A DNA stretch of 6,409 nucleotides from an uncultured Clostridia bacterium (GTDB lineage: Bacteria > Bacillota > Clostridia > HGM11514). Position 1 is the stretch's first letter, and each line of letters starts with the position of its first letter. Shown piece by piece: positions 1-6,014 of the stretch. The notes under the pieces are model-generated. The model saw nothing but the letters and a program-made list of their open reading frames with translations, was not told the DNA's origin and did not search any database. The stretch is taken from the NCBI GenBank assembly GCA_902478725.1, contig CABSMD010000152.1, positions 1 to 6,409 of the forward strand, read 5' to 3'. Both the position numbers and the translations under genes were made by a program.

Positions 1-1
1 A

Positions 2-8
2 GGGAGGA
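2..8 (+). promoter_or_regulatory. Ribosome binding site of murD
   Basis: GGGAGGA lies five to six bases before the GTG at 13. It supports that GTG as the true start. The next in-frame candidate, a TTG at 25, would be too far from this site. Confidence 0.75.
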
Positions 9-12
9 ATAG

Positions 13-1398
13 GTGGGTTACACATTGAATCAAAAATGGGAAGCATTCAAACAGAAGATCACGGGTAAAACGGTTGCATTATTAGGTGCCGGGATCAGTA
101 ACCGTCCACTTATCCCGCTTTTTGCGGATCTGGGTGCAAAGGTCACGGTGTGTGATAAAAATGAGTCAATTGATCGTGAGACATTGTCTGAAGGAAGGGA
201 TATACAGTTCCGTCTGGGAGACGAGTATCTGTCGTTGGTGGGATTTGATTACATTTTCAAATCGCCTGGTATGCGGTATGACCTACCGGAGCTTATCGAT
301 GCGCGCAAAAATGGCAGTATTGTAACCTCTGAGATGGAGGTGTTTATGGATCTGTGTGAGGCACAGGTGATCGGTGTGACCGGAAGCGACGGAAAAACAA
401 CTACAACAACTCTGATCTACAAGATTCTATCGGAGCAGGGATACCGTTGCTGGCTGGGTGGGAATATTGGAACTCCGTTATTGAGTAAAATGGAACAGAT
501 CACACCAGAGGATAAGGTAGTATTAGAATTATCCAGCTTTCAGCTCCATACAATGACAAAAAGTCCACAGATTGCTGTGGTGACAAATCTTTCTCCCAAC
601 CATTTGGATATGCATAAATCCTATGAGGAATATATTGATGCCAAAAAACATATCTTTTTGTACCAGCAGCCAGAAGACAGATTGGTATTAAATTTGGACA
701 ATACGGTGACACGCTCGTTTGATGGCCAGTCAAAAGGGGAGGTGTGCGTTTTTTCCCGCAGGGAACGGGTGGGACACGGCGTCTATTGCACGGATGGTTC
801 GCTGGTTTCAACGCTGGGGGACAGCGAAGCTGAGGTTATGAAAAAGGATGATATCATCATTCCGGGGGATCATAATATCGAAAATTATATGGCGGCGATT
901 GCGGCGACGGCCGGCATGGTTGATGCAGAAAGCGTTCGGCAGGTCGCGCGTACGTTCCGCGGCGCAGAACACCGGAATGAATTTGTACGAAAGATCAACG
1001 GGGTATCCTACTACAATAGCTCCATTGACAGTAGCCCCAACCGCACAAAGGCGACCTTGAGTGTTTTTGATAAAAAGGTTATTCTGATTGCGGGCGGCAA
1101 GGATAAAGGAATCCCGTATGATGCTATTGGTCCGGTGATCGTCGAAAGGGTCAAATACCTAATCCTGATCGGTAAAACGGGACCAAAAATCCTTGAAGCT
1201 GTTACGTCTGCTGGTGGGAATGTTCCATATGTCTTTTGCAATACCTATCAGGAGGCGGTTGAGACAGCGGCCAATGTAGCGCAGGCGGGTGATAATGTGG
1301 TTCTTTCTCCGGCCAGCACAAGTTTTGATATGTTCCAAAATTTCGAGGAACGCGGTAATATATTTAAAAAATATGTCAATCAATTATTTGCAAAATAG
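13..1398 (+). CDS. murD: UDP-N-acetylmuramoyl-L-alanine--D-glutamate ligase (MurD)
   Basis: Cytoplasmic peptidoglycan-precursor enzyme. It uses ATP to add D-glutamate to UDP-MurNAc-L-Ala. At 461 residues it is normal for the family, with the three Mur-ligase domains in order. The N-terminal Rossmann-like part (about 19-115) starts at GKTVALLGAG. The ATP-binding centre has the P-loop GVTGSDGKTTTTT (121-133, Lys128), NIGTP (151-155), ELSSFQL (172-178, Glu172), NHLD (196-199, His197), a Lys at 211 that aligns with the carbamylated Lys198 of E. coli, and HNIEN (287-291). The C-terminal domain has EHRNEF (Arg321), GGKDK (Lys365) and SFDMFQNFEERG, where Ser437 and Phe444 match the D-Glu-contacting Ser415 and Phe422 of E. 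coli. One oddity is that the usually invariant Asp (E. coli Asp317, which binds ATP ribose) is Ser336 here. The start is GTG, set by the site at 2-8. It stands apart from any visible division/cell-wall cluster, as I recall is common in Clostridia. The family is sure; whether it is the only murD copy is not known. Confidence 0.93.
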   Translation: MGYTLNQKWEAFKQKITGKTVALLGAGISNRPLIPLFADLGAKVTVCDKNESIDRETLSEGRDIQFRLGDEYLSLVGFDYIFKSPGMRYDLPELIDARKNGSIVTSEMEVFMDLCEAQVIGVTGSDGKTTTTTLIYKILSEQGYRCWLGGNIGTPLLSKMEQITPEDKVVLELSSFQLHTMTKSPQIAVVTNLSPNHLDMHKSYEEYIDAKKHIFLYQQPEDRLVLNLDNTVTRSFDGQSKGEVCVFSRRERVGHGVYCTDGSLVSTLGDSEAEVMKKDDIIIPGDHNIENYMAAIAATAGMVDAESVRQVARTFRGAEHRNEFVRKINGVSYYNSSIDSSPNRTKATLSVFDKKVILIAGGKDKGIPYDAIGPVIVERVKYLILIGKTGPKILEAVTSAGGNVPYVFCNTYQEAVETAANVAQAGDNVVLSPASTSFDMFQNFEERGNIFKKYVNQLFAK

Positions 1399-1409
1399 GG
1401 TGTGATAGG

Positions 1410-2420
1410 ATGGACACAAAAGAAATACTGCGTGAAATGGCGAATTATACGTCCATTTCGGGCAGTGAATCCGGCTTGGCCGGTTATCTGACCGGAGTGC
1501 TTCGAGAAACATGCGATACCGTAACGATAGATGCGTTTGGCAATGTGATCGGAATCAAAAAGGGAAGGTCAGGCAAGCGGATTTTGCTGGATGCCCATAT
1601 GGACGAGGTCGGCCTTATGGTCAAAGAGGTATCCCAAAATGGTACGCTGCAGTTTATCCCGGTCGGTGGGATCGACCCGCGCATTCTTCCCGGTTGCGAG
1701 GTGATGGTGCACGGCAGGCAGGAACTATTTGGCGTTATTGGCGCAAAACCGCCTCATCTGCAAACCCAGGGAGAGGATCAAAAGACATTGCCGATCGAAG
1801 CCCTTACCATAGACATCGGTTATAGCAAACCGACCGATCTGGTACGGGTAGGGGACAAGGTATCTATCCTGTCCGGCTTTTCTGAACTGCAAAATGGTTG
1901 TATCAGTGCCAAAGCGTTAGACAATCGCTGCGGGATGGCTGCACTTTTGCGGACACTGGATCTCCTTTGCGCATATGAGCATGAATTGGTAGCGTTGTTT
2001 TCCGTACAGGAGGAATTGGGCTGTATCGGTGCGGCAGCAGGAGCTGTTGAAAAAAATCCCGACCTTGCTGTTGTTGTGGATGTGACGCACGGCATGACGC
2101 CGGACGGCAGCCCGGAACGCTCTTTCCTGCTTGGCAGCGGTGTGGCGGTCTGCACCGGCCCTAACATACACAAACGATCCTTCCAACGGATACTTGAATC
2201 TGCGAAAAAAGACGGTATTCCCTATACCATAGAGGTAGAAGGAGGGGACACGGGTACCAATGCCGGTGTGATCCAACTGTCCTGTGAAGGGGTTCCCACC
2301 GTGCTTTTGTCAATACCGCTTCGCTATATGCACACGCCTTCTGAGGTGGTGCGGCTTTCTGATATTGATGATACGGCGCACTTGATTGCGTCATTGCTGG
2401 GAGGTGATCTGCCATGCTGA
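1410..2420 (+). CDS. M42 family metallo-aminopeptidase, paralogue 1 (catalytic residues intact)
   Basis: Predicted cytosolic two-metal aminopeptidase of the TET / glutamyl aminopeptidase family (MEROPS M42), which trims N-terminal residues from short peptides. Such enzymes are often misnamed endoglucanase or cellulase. Its 336 residues are normal for the family. The site is complete by alignment to Pyrococcus TET2: His63 and Asp65 in DAHMDEVG, the bridging Asp171 in KALDNR, Glu201 (general base) and Glu202 (metal) in VQEELG, Asp224 (metal) in VVVDVTH, and His308 (metal) in YMHTP. The beta-barrel dimerisation insert (about 72-160) carries the usual VGGIDPRILPG and PPHL marks. There is no signal peptide. 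It starts 11 bases after murD, with only a weak ribosome site (GGGTGTGAT, partly on the murD stop), so it probably depends on murD transcription. The substrate cannot be read from sequence. The Asp at the third metal site and the GDTGTNAG segment (279-286) separate it from paralogue 2. Confidence 0.92.
   Translation: MDTKEILREMANYTSISGSESGLAGYLTGVLRETCDTVTIDAFGNVIGIKKGRSGKRILLDAHMDEVGLMVKEVSQNGTLQFIPVGGIDPRILPGCEVMVHGRQELFGVIGAKPPHLQTQGEDQKTLPIEALTIDIGYSKPTDLVRVGDKVSILSGFSELQNGCISAKALDNRCGMAALLRTLDLLCAYEHELVALFSVQEELGCIGAAAGAVEKNPDLAVVVDVTHGMTPDGSPERSFLLGSGVAVCTGPNIHKRSFQRILESAKKDGIPYTIEVEGGDTGTNAGVIQLSCEGVPTVLLSIPLRYMHTPSEVVRLSDIDDTAHLIASLLGGDLPC
2399..2410 (+). promoter_or_regulatory. Very strong ribosome binding site of M42 paralogue 2
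   Basis: GGAGGTGATC (2400-2409) is a ten-base match to the complement of the 16S rRNA 3' end, with nine bases between GGAGG and the ATG at 2414. It lies inside the last codons of paralogue 1, whose C-terminal Gly-Gly-Asp-Leu it encodes. It fixes the start at 2414 and points to efficient reinitiation or independent loading. Confidence 0.85.
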
Positions 2421-3427
2421 AGGAACTGACCAGTTTGTGCGGCATATCCGGTAATGAGGATTCGGTGCGGGAATACATCAAAAAAGCGGTTGAGCCCTAT
2501 TGTGATAGTATAAAGGAGGATGTATTAGGCAATTTGATTGCTTTTAAAAAAGGAAAGATCGGACGTAGGGTAATGCTCTGCGCCCATATGGATGAGGTTG
2601 GCCTGATCGTAAGCTCTATTACGGAGGACGGTTATTTAAAATTCAAAACGGTTGGCGGGATCGATCCCAGAATCCTGCCCGGCAAACGCGTTTTAGTTGG
2701 AGAGAATAAGCTTCCCGGCGTCATCGGCATCAAAGCGGTGCATCTGACAACGGCGGAGGAACGCAAGAAAACCGTTCCAGTGGAAGAGATGTATATTGAT
2801 ATCGGCGCCGGATGGCCGCTTGGAGAGGCAGTTCAACCGGGTGATTCGATCGCATTTGACAGCAACTACTACGAATTTGGCGAGGGACTGGTCAAGGCTA
2901 AGGCGCTCGACGACCGTGCGGGCTGTGCCGCCCTCATCTCATTGCTGCAAGTAAATAAACAGTATCCCTTTGATTTATATGTCTGTTTTTTGGTACAGGA
3001 GGAGGTTGGTCTGCGCGGCGCAAAGGTGGTGGCGCAAACCGTCCGGCCGGATATCGCAGTTGTGGCGGAGACGACAACCTGCTCGGATACCAGCGGCGCG
3101 GCGGAGCACGAAATGGTGACAAAACTGGGAGATGGCCCCGTTGTCAGTGTTCTTGACAGCGCGTCCTATTCGGACAACGCGCTGCGGGTGTTGCTCTGTT
3201 CCCTCGCTGAACAGAACGGACTTAAGGTGCAGGTAAAGAGGAGTACCGCGGGCGGCAACGACGCGGGAGCCTTGCAGTTATATGGGCGTGGAACCAGGAC
3301 GGTTGTGCTCTCACTTCCATGCCGCTACATCCATTCGCCCGCTTCGGTCATATCCAAAGCGGACTTTGAGACATATTGCACCCTGATCCAAATCTTGATT
3401 GATCACTTGGAGGATGAAATCGGATGA
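2414..3427 (+). CDS. M42 family metallo-aminopeptidase, paralogue 2 (catalytic residues intact)
   Basis: Second predicted cytosolic M42 aminopeptidase, 337 residues, clearly homologous to its neighbour over the full length (shared AHMDEVGL, VGGIDPRILPG, KALD, QEE.G). The metal and catalytic set is complete: His58 and Asp60 in CAHMDEVG, bridging Asp166 in KALDDR, Glu196 and Glu197 in VQEEVG, Glu219 in VVAETT, and His307 in CRYIHSP. Glu219 stands where paralogue 1 has Asp, and both residues are known at this metal site in the family. The insert carries the common EERKK segment (115-119), and the specificity loop is AGGNDAG (279-285), the form I recall as usual in clostridial members. It overlaps paralogue 1 by seven bases (ATGCTGA) and paralogue 3 by four, so the three are translationally coupled. 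The differing third metal ligand and loop suggest a different peptide preference from paralogue 1. That is inference. Confidence 0.92.
   Translation: MLKELTSLCGISGNEDSVREYIKKAVEPYCDSIKEDVLGNLIAFKKGKIGRRVMLCAHMDEVGLIVSSITEDGYLKFKTVGGIDPRILPGKRVLVGENKLPGVIGIKAVHLTTAEERKKTVPVEEMYIDIGAGWPLGEAVQPGDSIAFDSNYYEFGEGLVKAKALDDRAGCAALISLLQVNKQYPFDLYVCFLVQEEVGLRGAKVVAQTVRPDIAVVAETTTCSDTSGAAEHEMVTKLGDGPVVSVLDSASYSDNALRVLLCSLAEQNGLKVQVKRSTAGGNDAGALQLYGRGTRTVVLSLPCRYIHSPASVISKADFETYCTLIQILIDHLEDEIG
3409..3413 (+). promoter_or_regulatory. Ribosome binding site of M42 paralogue 3
   Basis: GGAGG lies ten bases before the ATG at 3424, inside the end of paralogue 2. With the four-base ATGA overlap it fixes the start and shows that the degenerate third gene is still actively translated. 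Confidence 0.75.
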
Positions 3428-4338
3428 AAGAGTATATTACAGAGTTATCAAAATTGTTTGCGCCGTCCGGAAACGAAGAGCAAGCTGTAGAATATATCAA
3501 AACAGTTCTTTCGGACTTAGATTGTACGGTTGACCCACTCAAAAACCTGATTGTGCATAAACCGGGGAGGGGGAGAAGACTTGCCGTTGCCTGCTATACC
3601 GACGAACGGGGACTGTTCGTCTCACATGTGGAGGAAACTGGACGTGTGCGGTTTTGTGCGGTCGGTAGGTGTACACCGGAGGATTTTATAAACCGGACGG
3701 TCGCATTCGAGAACGGGACGAGTGCCTACGTATGTTCTGACAAACCTCTAAAGGAAGATGGTAAAATACCTGATCTTTACCTGGTTTCCACTGGCGAATC
3801 TGCCAAAATTGGCGATGTGGGCGTGGTAGACGTTCCGTATTCTGAGCGTGGCAGTTGTATCATTGGCAAAGCATTGGATCGTAGCGCCGTCTGTGCGGCG
3901 GTAATGGGCTTGGCGGAGGTTGAGGCGGACTGTGACCTGTACCTGGTCTTTTCGTCTATGTACCAGCTTGGAAAAAAAGGGATGTTGGTTGCCCTTGACA
4001 GGATCCGTCCTGATTATGCGGTTATATTGGACACAGTGGTAGCGGAGCAGGGCGAAAAAAGCACGTCTGTGAAGGTGGGCGGCGGTCCGGTGGTTAAGCT
4101 AAAGGAGGGGTCCTACGTTGCCGACCGTTTGATGACAGAGATGGCCCATTCCGAAGCGGTACAGCCCTATGCTTCAAGCGAGATACAGGTGCCGGCGAAG
4201 CAGACCATGCATTTTGGTGTATTGTCTGGCAATCTGGCGGTTCCGGTCGAGTATCATGGTTATTTTACACAGCGAATAGACTGTGATGATGTCTATAATA
4301 CGTGTAATTTGTTGAAAAAAATTGTGAAAGATTTTTAA
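3424..4338 (+). CDS. M42 peptidase-like protein, paralogue 3, predicted catalytically inactive
   Basis: Full-length open frame of 304 residues that aligns with the two genes before it: LFAPSGNEEQAVEYI at the N-terminus, GKALDRS for the KALDDR motif, RPDYAVILDT for the third metal motif, and VPVEYHGY for the C-terminal motif. Of the five metal ligands only Asp152 (bridging) and Asp203 remain. The first His is Tyr58 (CYTDERG), the general-base and metal Glu pair is Tyr180-Gln181, and the last His is Gly279, with a His one position earlier. Asp60 is kept. It is about 30 residues shorter than its siblings, with losses in the oligomerisation insert and before the C-terminal motif. There is no stop or frameshift and it has a good ribosome site, so this is not a decaying pseudogene. 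It is probably a non-catalytic subunit or regulator of the other two, or a protein with a changed role. The M42 fold is confident, the loss of peptidase activity likely, and the actual role unknown. Confidence 0.85.
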   Translation: MKEYITELSKLFAPSGNEEQAVEYIKTVLSDLDCTVDPLKNLIVHKPGRGRRLAVACYTDERGLFVSHVEETGRVRFCAVGRCTPEDFINRTVAFENGTSAYVCSDKPLKEDGKIPDLYLVSTGESAKIGDVGVVDVPYSERGSCIIGKALDRSAVCAAVMGLAEVEADCDLYLVFSSMYQLGKKGMLVALDRIRPDYAVILDTVVAEQGEKSTSVKVGGGPVVKLKEGSYVADRLMTEMAHSEAVQPYASSEIQVPAKQTMHFGVLSGNLAVPVEYHGYFTQRIDCDDVYNTCNLLKKIVKDF

Positions 4339-4347
4339 GTGGGGGGC

Positions 4348-4376
4348 TTTTCTTTTTTCTCTGTTTATATTATAAT
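4348..4376 (+). promoter_or_regulatory. Candidate sigma-A promoter for the symporter gene
   Basis: A perfect -10 hexamer TATAAT lies at 4371-4376. With a 17-base spacer the -35 would be TTTTCT (4348-4353), a three-of-six match to TTGACA, so that half is weak. Transcription would begin near 4383, giving a leader of about 57 bases. The region is AT-rich, so a chance -10 is possible. Confidence 0.4.
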
Positions 4377-4423
4377 AAAAAGGTAGTATGGTAGCATTAA
4401 AATATTTGTAAAAACTGTAGAAT

Positions 4424-4430
4424 GGAAGGA
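4424..4430 (+). promoter_or_regulatory. Ribosome binding site of the symporter
   Basis: GGAAGGA ends nine bases before the ATG at 4440. A second ATG follows directly at 4443 and a third at 4449. The spacing favours the first, but the first two cannot be told apart with certainty. Confidence 0.6.
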
Positions 4431-4439
4431 CGGTAGGAA

Positions 4440-5999
4440 ATGATGGGCATGACGCAAACGATTGCTTTGATTGCGCTCGGGATTTTTTTCCTTGTAATGG
4501 TGGGGATTGGGATCTGGAGTGTGAAGCACACCAAAACGATGAACGGTTTTTTGTTAGGCAGCAGAAATGTTGGGGCTTGGATGTCGGCGTTCGCTTACAC
4601 CACCTCGTATTTTTCAGCTGTCATTTTTATAGGCTATGCCGGCAAGACCGGATGGCAGGTGGGCTTAGGCGGCATCTGGATCGGGATCGGAAACGCGATT
4701 TTGGGCTGTATGCTGGCATGGCTGCTTTTGGCAAAGCGGACGCGGAACATGACACATAAGCTTAACTCCTCCACGATGCCTGAATTTTTTGCCGCGCGGT
4801 ATCAAAGCGGCAACATGAAGGTGTATTCCGCCCTTATTATCTTCATTTTCCTGGTGCCTTATGCGGCGACGGTGTACAAAGGGCTGGGCTATCTGTTCGG
4901 TAAGATGTTTCCCTTCCTGAACGGATTGATTCCGGGTGTTGGGCCGGAAATTTACTGCATGTTCATCATCGCTGTCCTAACGGCGATTTATCTGGTGCTT
5001 GGCGGCTATGTGGCAACTATTATGACCGACTTTATCCAGGGGATCATTATGCTGGTCGGCGTTGTGGTCATGGTCGTGGTGATTGTCAATAACCCGGCAG
5101 TCGGCGGGTTTCCCAACGGTATGGCACAGCTGCGCGAGATCAGCGCCCCGCTGGCGGATACCGACCTGACCAATCTTTTTGGCGGACCGCAGTGGCGGTT
5201 CTTGCTGATGAACATCCTGTTGACCAGCTTCGGAACGTGGGGGCTGCCGCAGATGATCCATAAATACTATGCGGTGAAGGACGATGCCAGCATCCGCCGC
5301 GCGACCATATTATCGACTATTTTTGCTCTGCTGATCGGAGCTAGCGCGTACATAGTCGGTATGTTCGGCAGACTGTATCTCAATAACCAGCTGCCGGGCG
5401 GAAACTATGACGCGGTCATTCCGGAGATGCTTTATAAAGCCCTATCCGGTGGCGTATTTACTAACATCGTGTTGAGCGTGATCTTACTTTTAGTGCTGTC
5501 GGCGTCGATGTCGACTCTGTCATCGATCGTTTTGACCTCCAGCTCGTCGATCGCGATCGACTTGCTCCCAACGTTGAAAAAGGACGTAAACAAGAAGAGG
5601 CAGTTGATCTTTATGCGTGTACTCTGCTTTTTGTTCATCGCCGCGTCCTTTCTCTTTGCTTCGTTTAAGATCGCGTTTATCATGCAGCTGATGTCCTTTT
5701 CCTGGGGTGTGGTCGCGGGAAGCTTTATCGGCCCGTATGTGTGGGGGTTGTATTCCAAAAAGATCACCCGTGCCGGTTCGTGGTGCGGTATGCTGTCCGG
5801 CCTTCTGGTAGTGGGGGGCTGTACGCTGTTTACCACCCTTTCCAATCCGGCCGGGATCGCGGCGGGCTTTGCGCAGGCCAGCTCCTTGTCACAGGATTTT
5901 GGCGTATGGGCCATGGTGGTGTCGTTTGTCGTGACCCCGCTTGTTAGCCTGTTTACCAGAAAGTACTCAGAGGATTTTACAAAAACTGTTTTTGAATAG
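4440..5999 (+). CDS. Sodium:solute symporter (SSS family, PutP-like)
   Basis: Cytoplasmic-membrane transporter expected to couple sodium entry to uptake of a small organic solute. It has 519 residues with about 13 hydrophobic segments (roughly 6-26, 43-64, 72-97, 128-149, 170-189, 192-217, 253-270, 286-309, 336-370, 388-408, 411-437, 446-467, 486-506), as usual for this LeuT-fold family. Family marks include NGFLLGSRN (35-43) after the first segment, STMPEFFAARY (111-121), the GLPQMIHKYY loop (268-277), and SASMSTLSS (354-362), where Ser358 and Thr359 match the Na2-site Ser340 and Thr341 of PutP. The PutP residue Asp55 is Tyr57 here, so it should not be named a proline permease. The substrate is open; amino acid, short-chain acid, vitamin or nucleoside are all possible. 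It probably has its own promoter in the gap upstream and is followed after 15 bases by the nucleosidase-like gene. The family call is firm. Confidence 0.92.
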   Translation: MMGMTQTIALIALGIFFLVMVGIGIWSVKHTKTMNGFLLGSRNVGAWMSAFAYTTSYFSAVIFIGYAGKTGWQVGLGGIWIGIGNAILGCMLAWLLLAKRTRNMTHKLNSSTMPEFFAARYQSGNMKVYSALIIFIFLVPYAATVYKGLGYLFGKMFPFLNGLIPGVGPEIYCMFIIAVLTAIYLVLGGYVATIMTDFIQGIIMLVGVVVMVVVIVNNPAVGGFPNGMAQLREISAPLADTDLTNLFGGPQWRFLLMNILLTSFGTWGLPQMIHKYYAVKDDASIRRATILSTIFALLIGASAYIVGMFGRLYLNNQLPGGNYDAVIPEMLYKALSGGVFTNIVLSVILLLVLSASMSTLSSIVLTSSSSIAIDLLPTLKKDVNKKRQLIFMRVLCFLFIAASFLFASFKIAFIMQLMSFSWGVVAGSFIGPYVWGLYSKKITRAGSWCGMLSGLLVVGGCTLFTTLSNPAGIAAGFAQASSLSQDFGVWAMVVSFVVTPLVSLFTRKYSEDFTKTVFE

Positions 6000-6014
6000 A
6001 AAGTAGAATAGCAT

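Larger units (their letters stand above)
4339..4439 (+). other. AT-rich intergenic gap between peptidase block and symporter
   Basis: The only gap of note in the window, 101 bases. It opens with a run of six G followed by a T-rich tract (4348-4362), but no stem of useful length precedes the T run, so I do not call a terminator. The middle holds a candidate promoter and the end holds the ribosome site of the symporter. No small open frame or structured RNA is evident. Confidence 0.6.

Noticed and set aside
2246..2269. Asn284 instead of Asp in the GT(D/N)AG loop of the first M42 protein as a sign of inactivation
   Set aside because: As I recall, both forms occur in M42 proteins, and every metal and catalytic residue of this copy is intact.
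1820..2481. Three overlapping minus-strand open frames of 106-119 codons opposite the first M42 gene
   Set aside because: The sense frame has complete M42 motifs throughout. The antisense products are rich in Ser, Pro, Arg and Cys and carry no domain signs.
4322..4362. Possible rho-independent terminator after the third M42 gene
   Set aside because: A T-rich tract is present, but the only stems are short A/T pairings (such as AAAAAT with ATTTTT) or three bases around the G run. That is too weak to call.
4386..4399. Small inverted repeat ATG-GTAG-CAT as an operator
   Set aside because: Only three base pairs; expected by chance in this AT-rich stretch.
4418..4423. TAGAAT as a second -10 box
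   Set aside because: It sits directly against the symporter ribosome site, so a start there would leave almost no leader, and no -35 is seen at the right distance.
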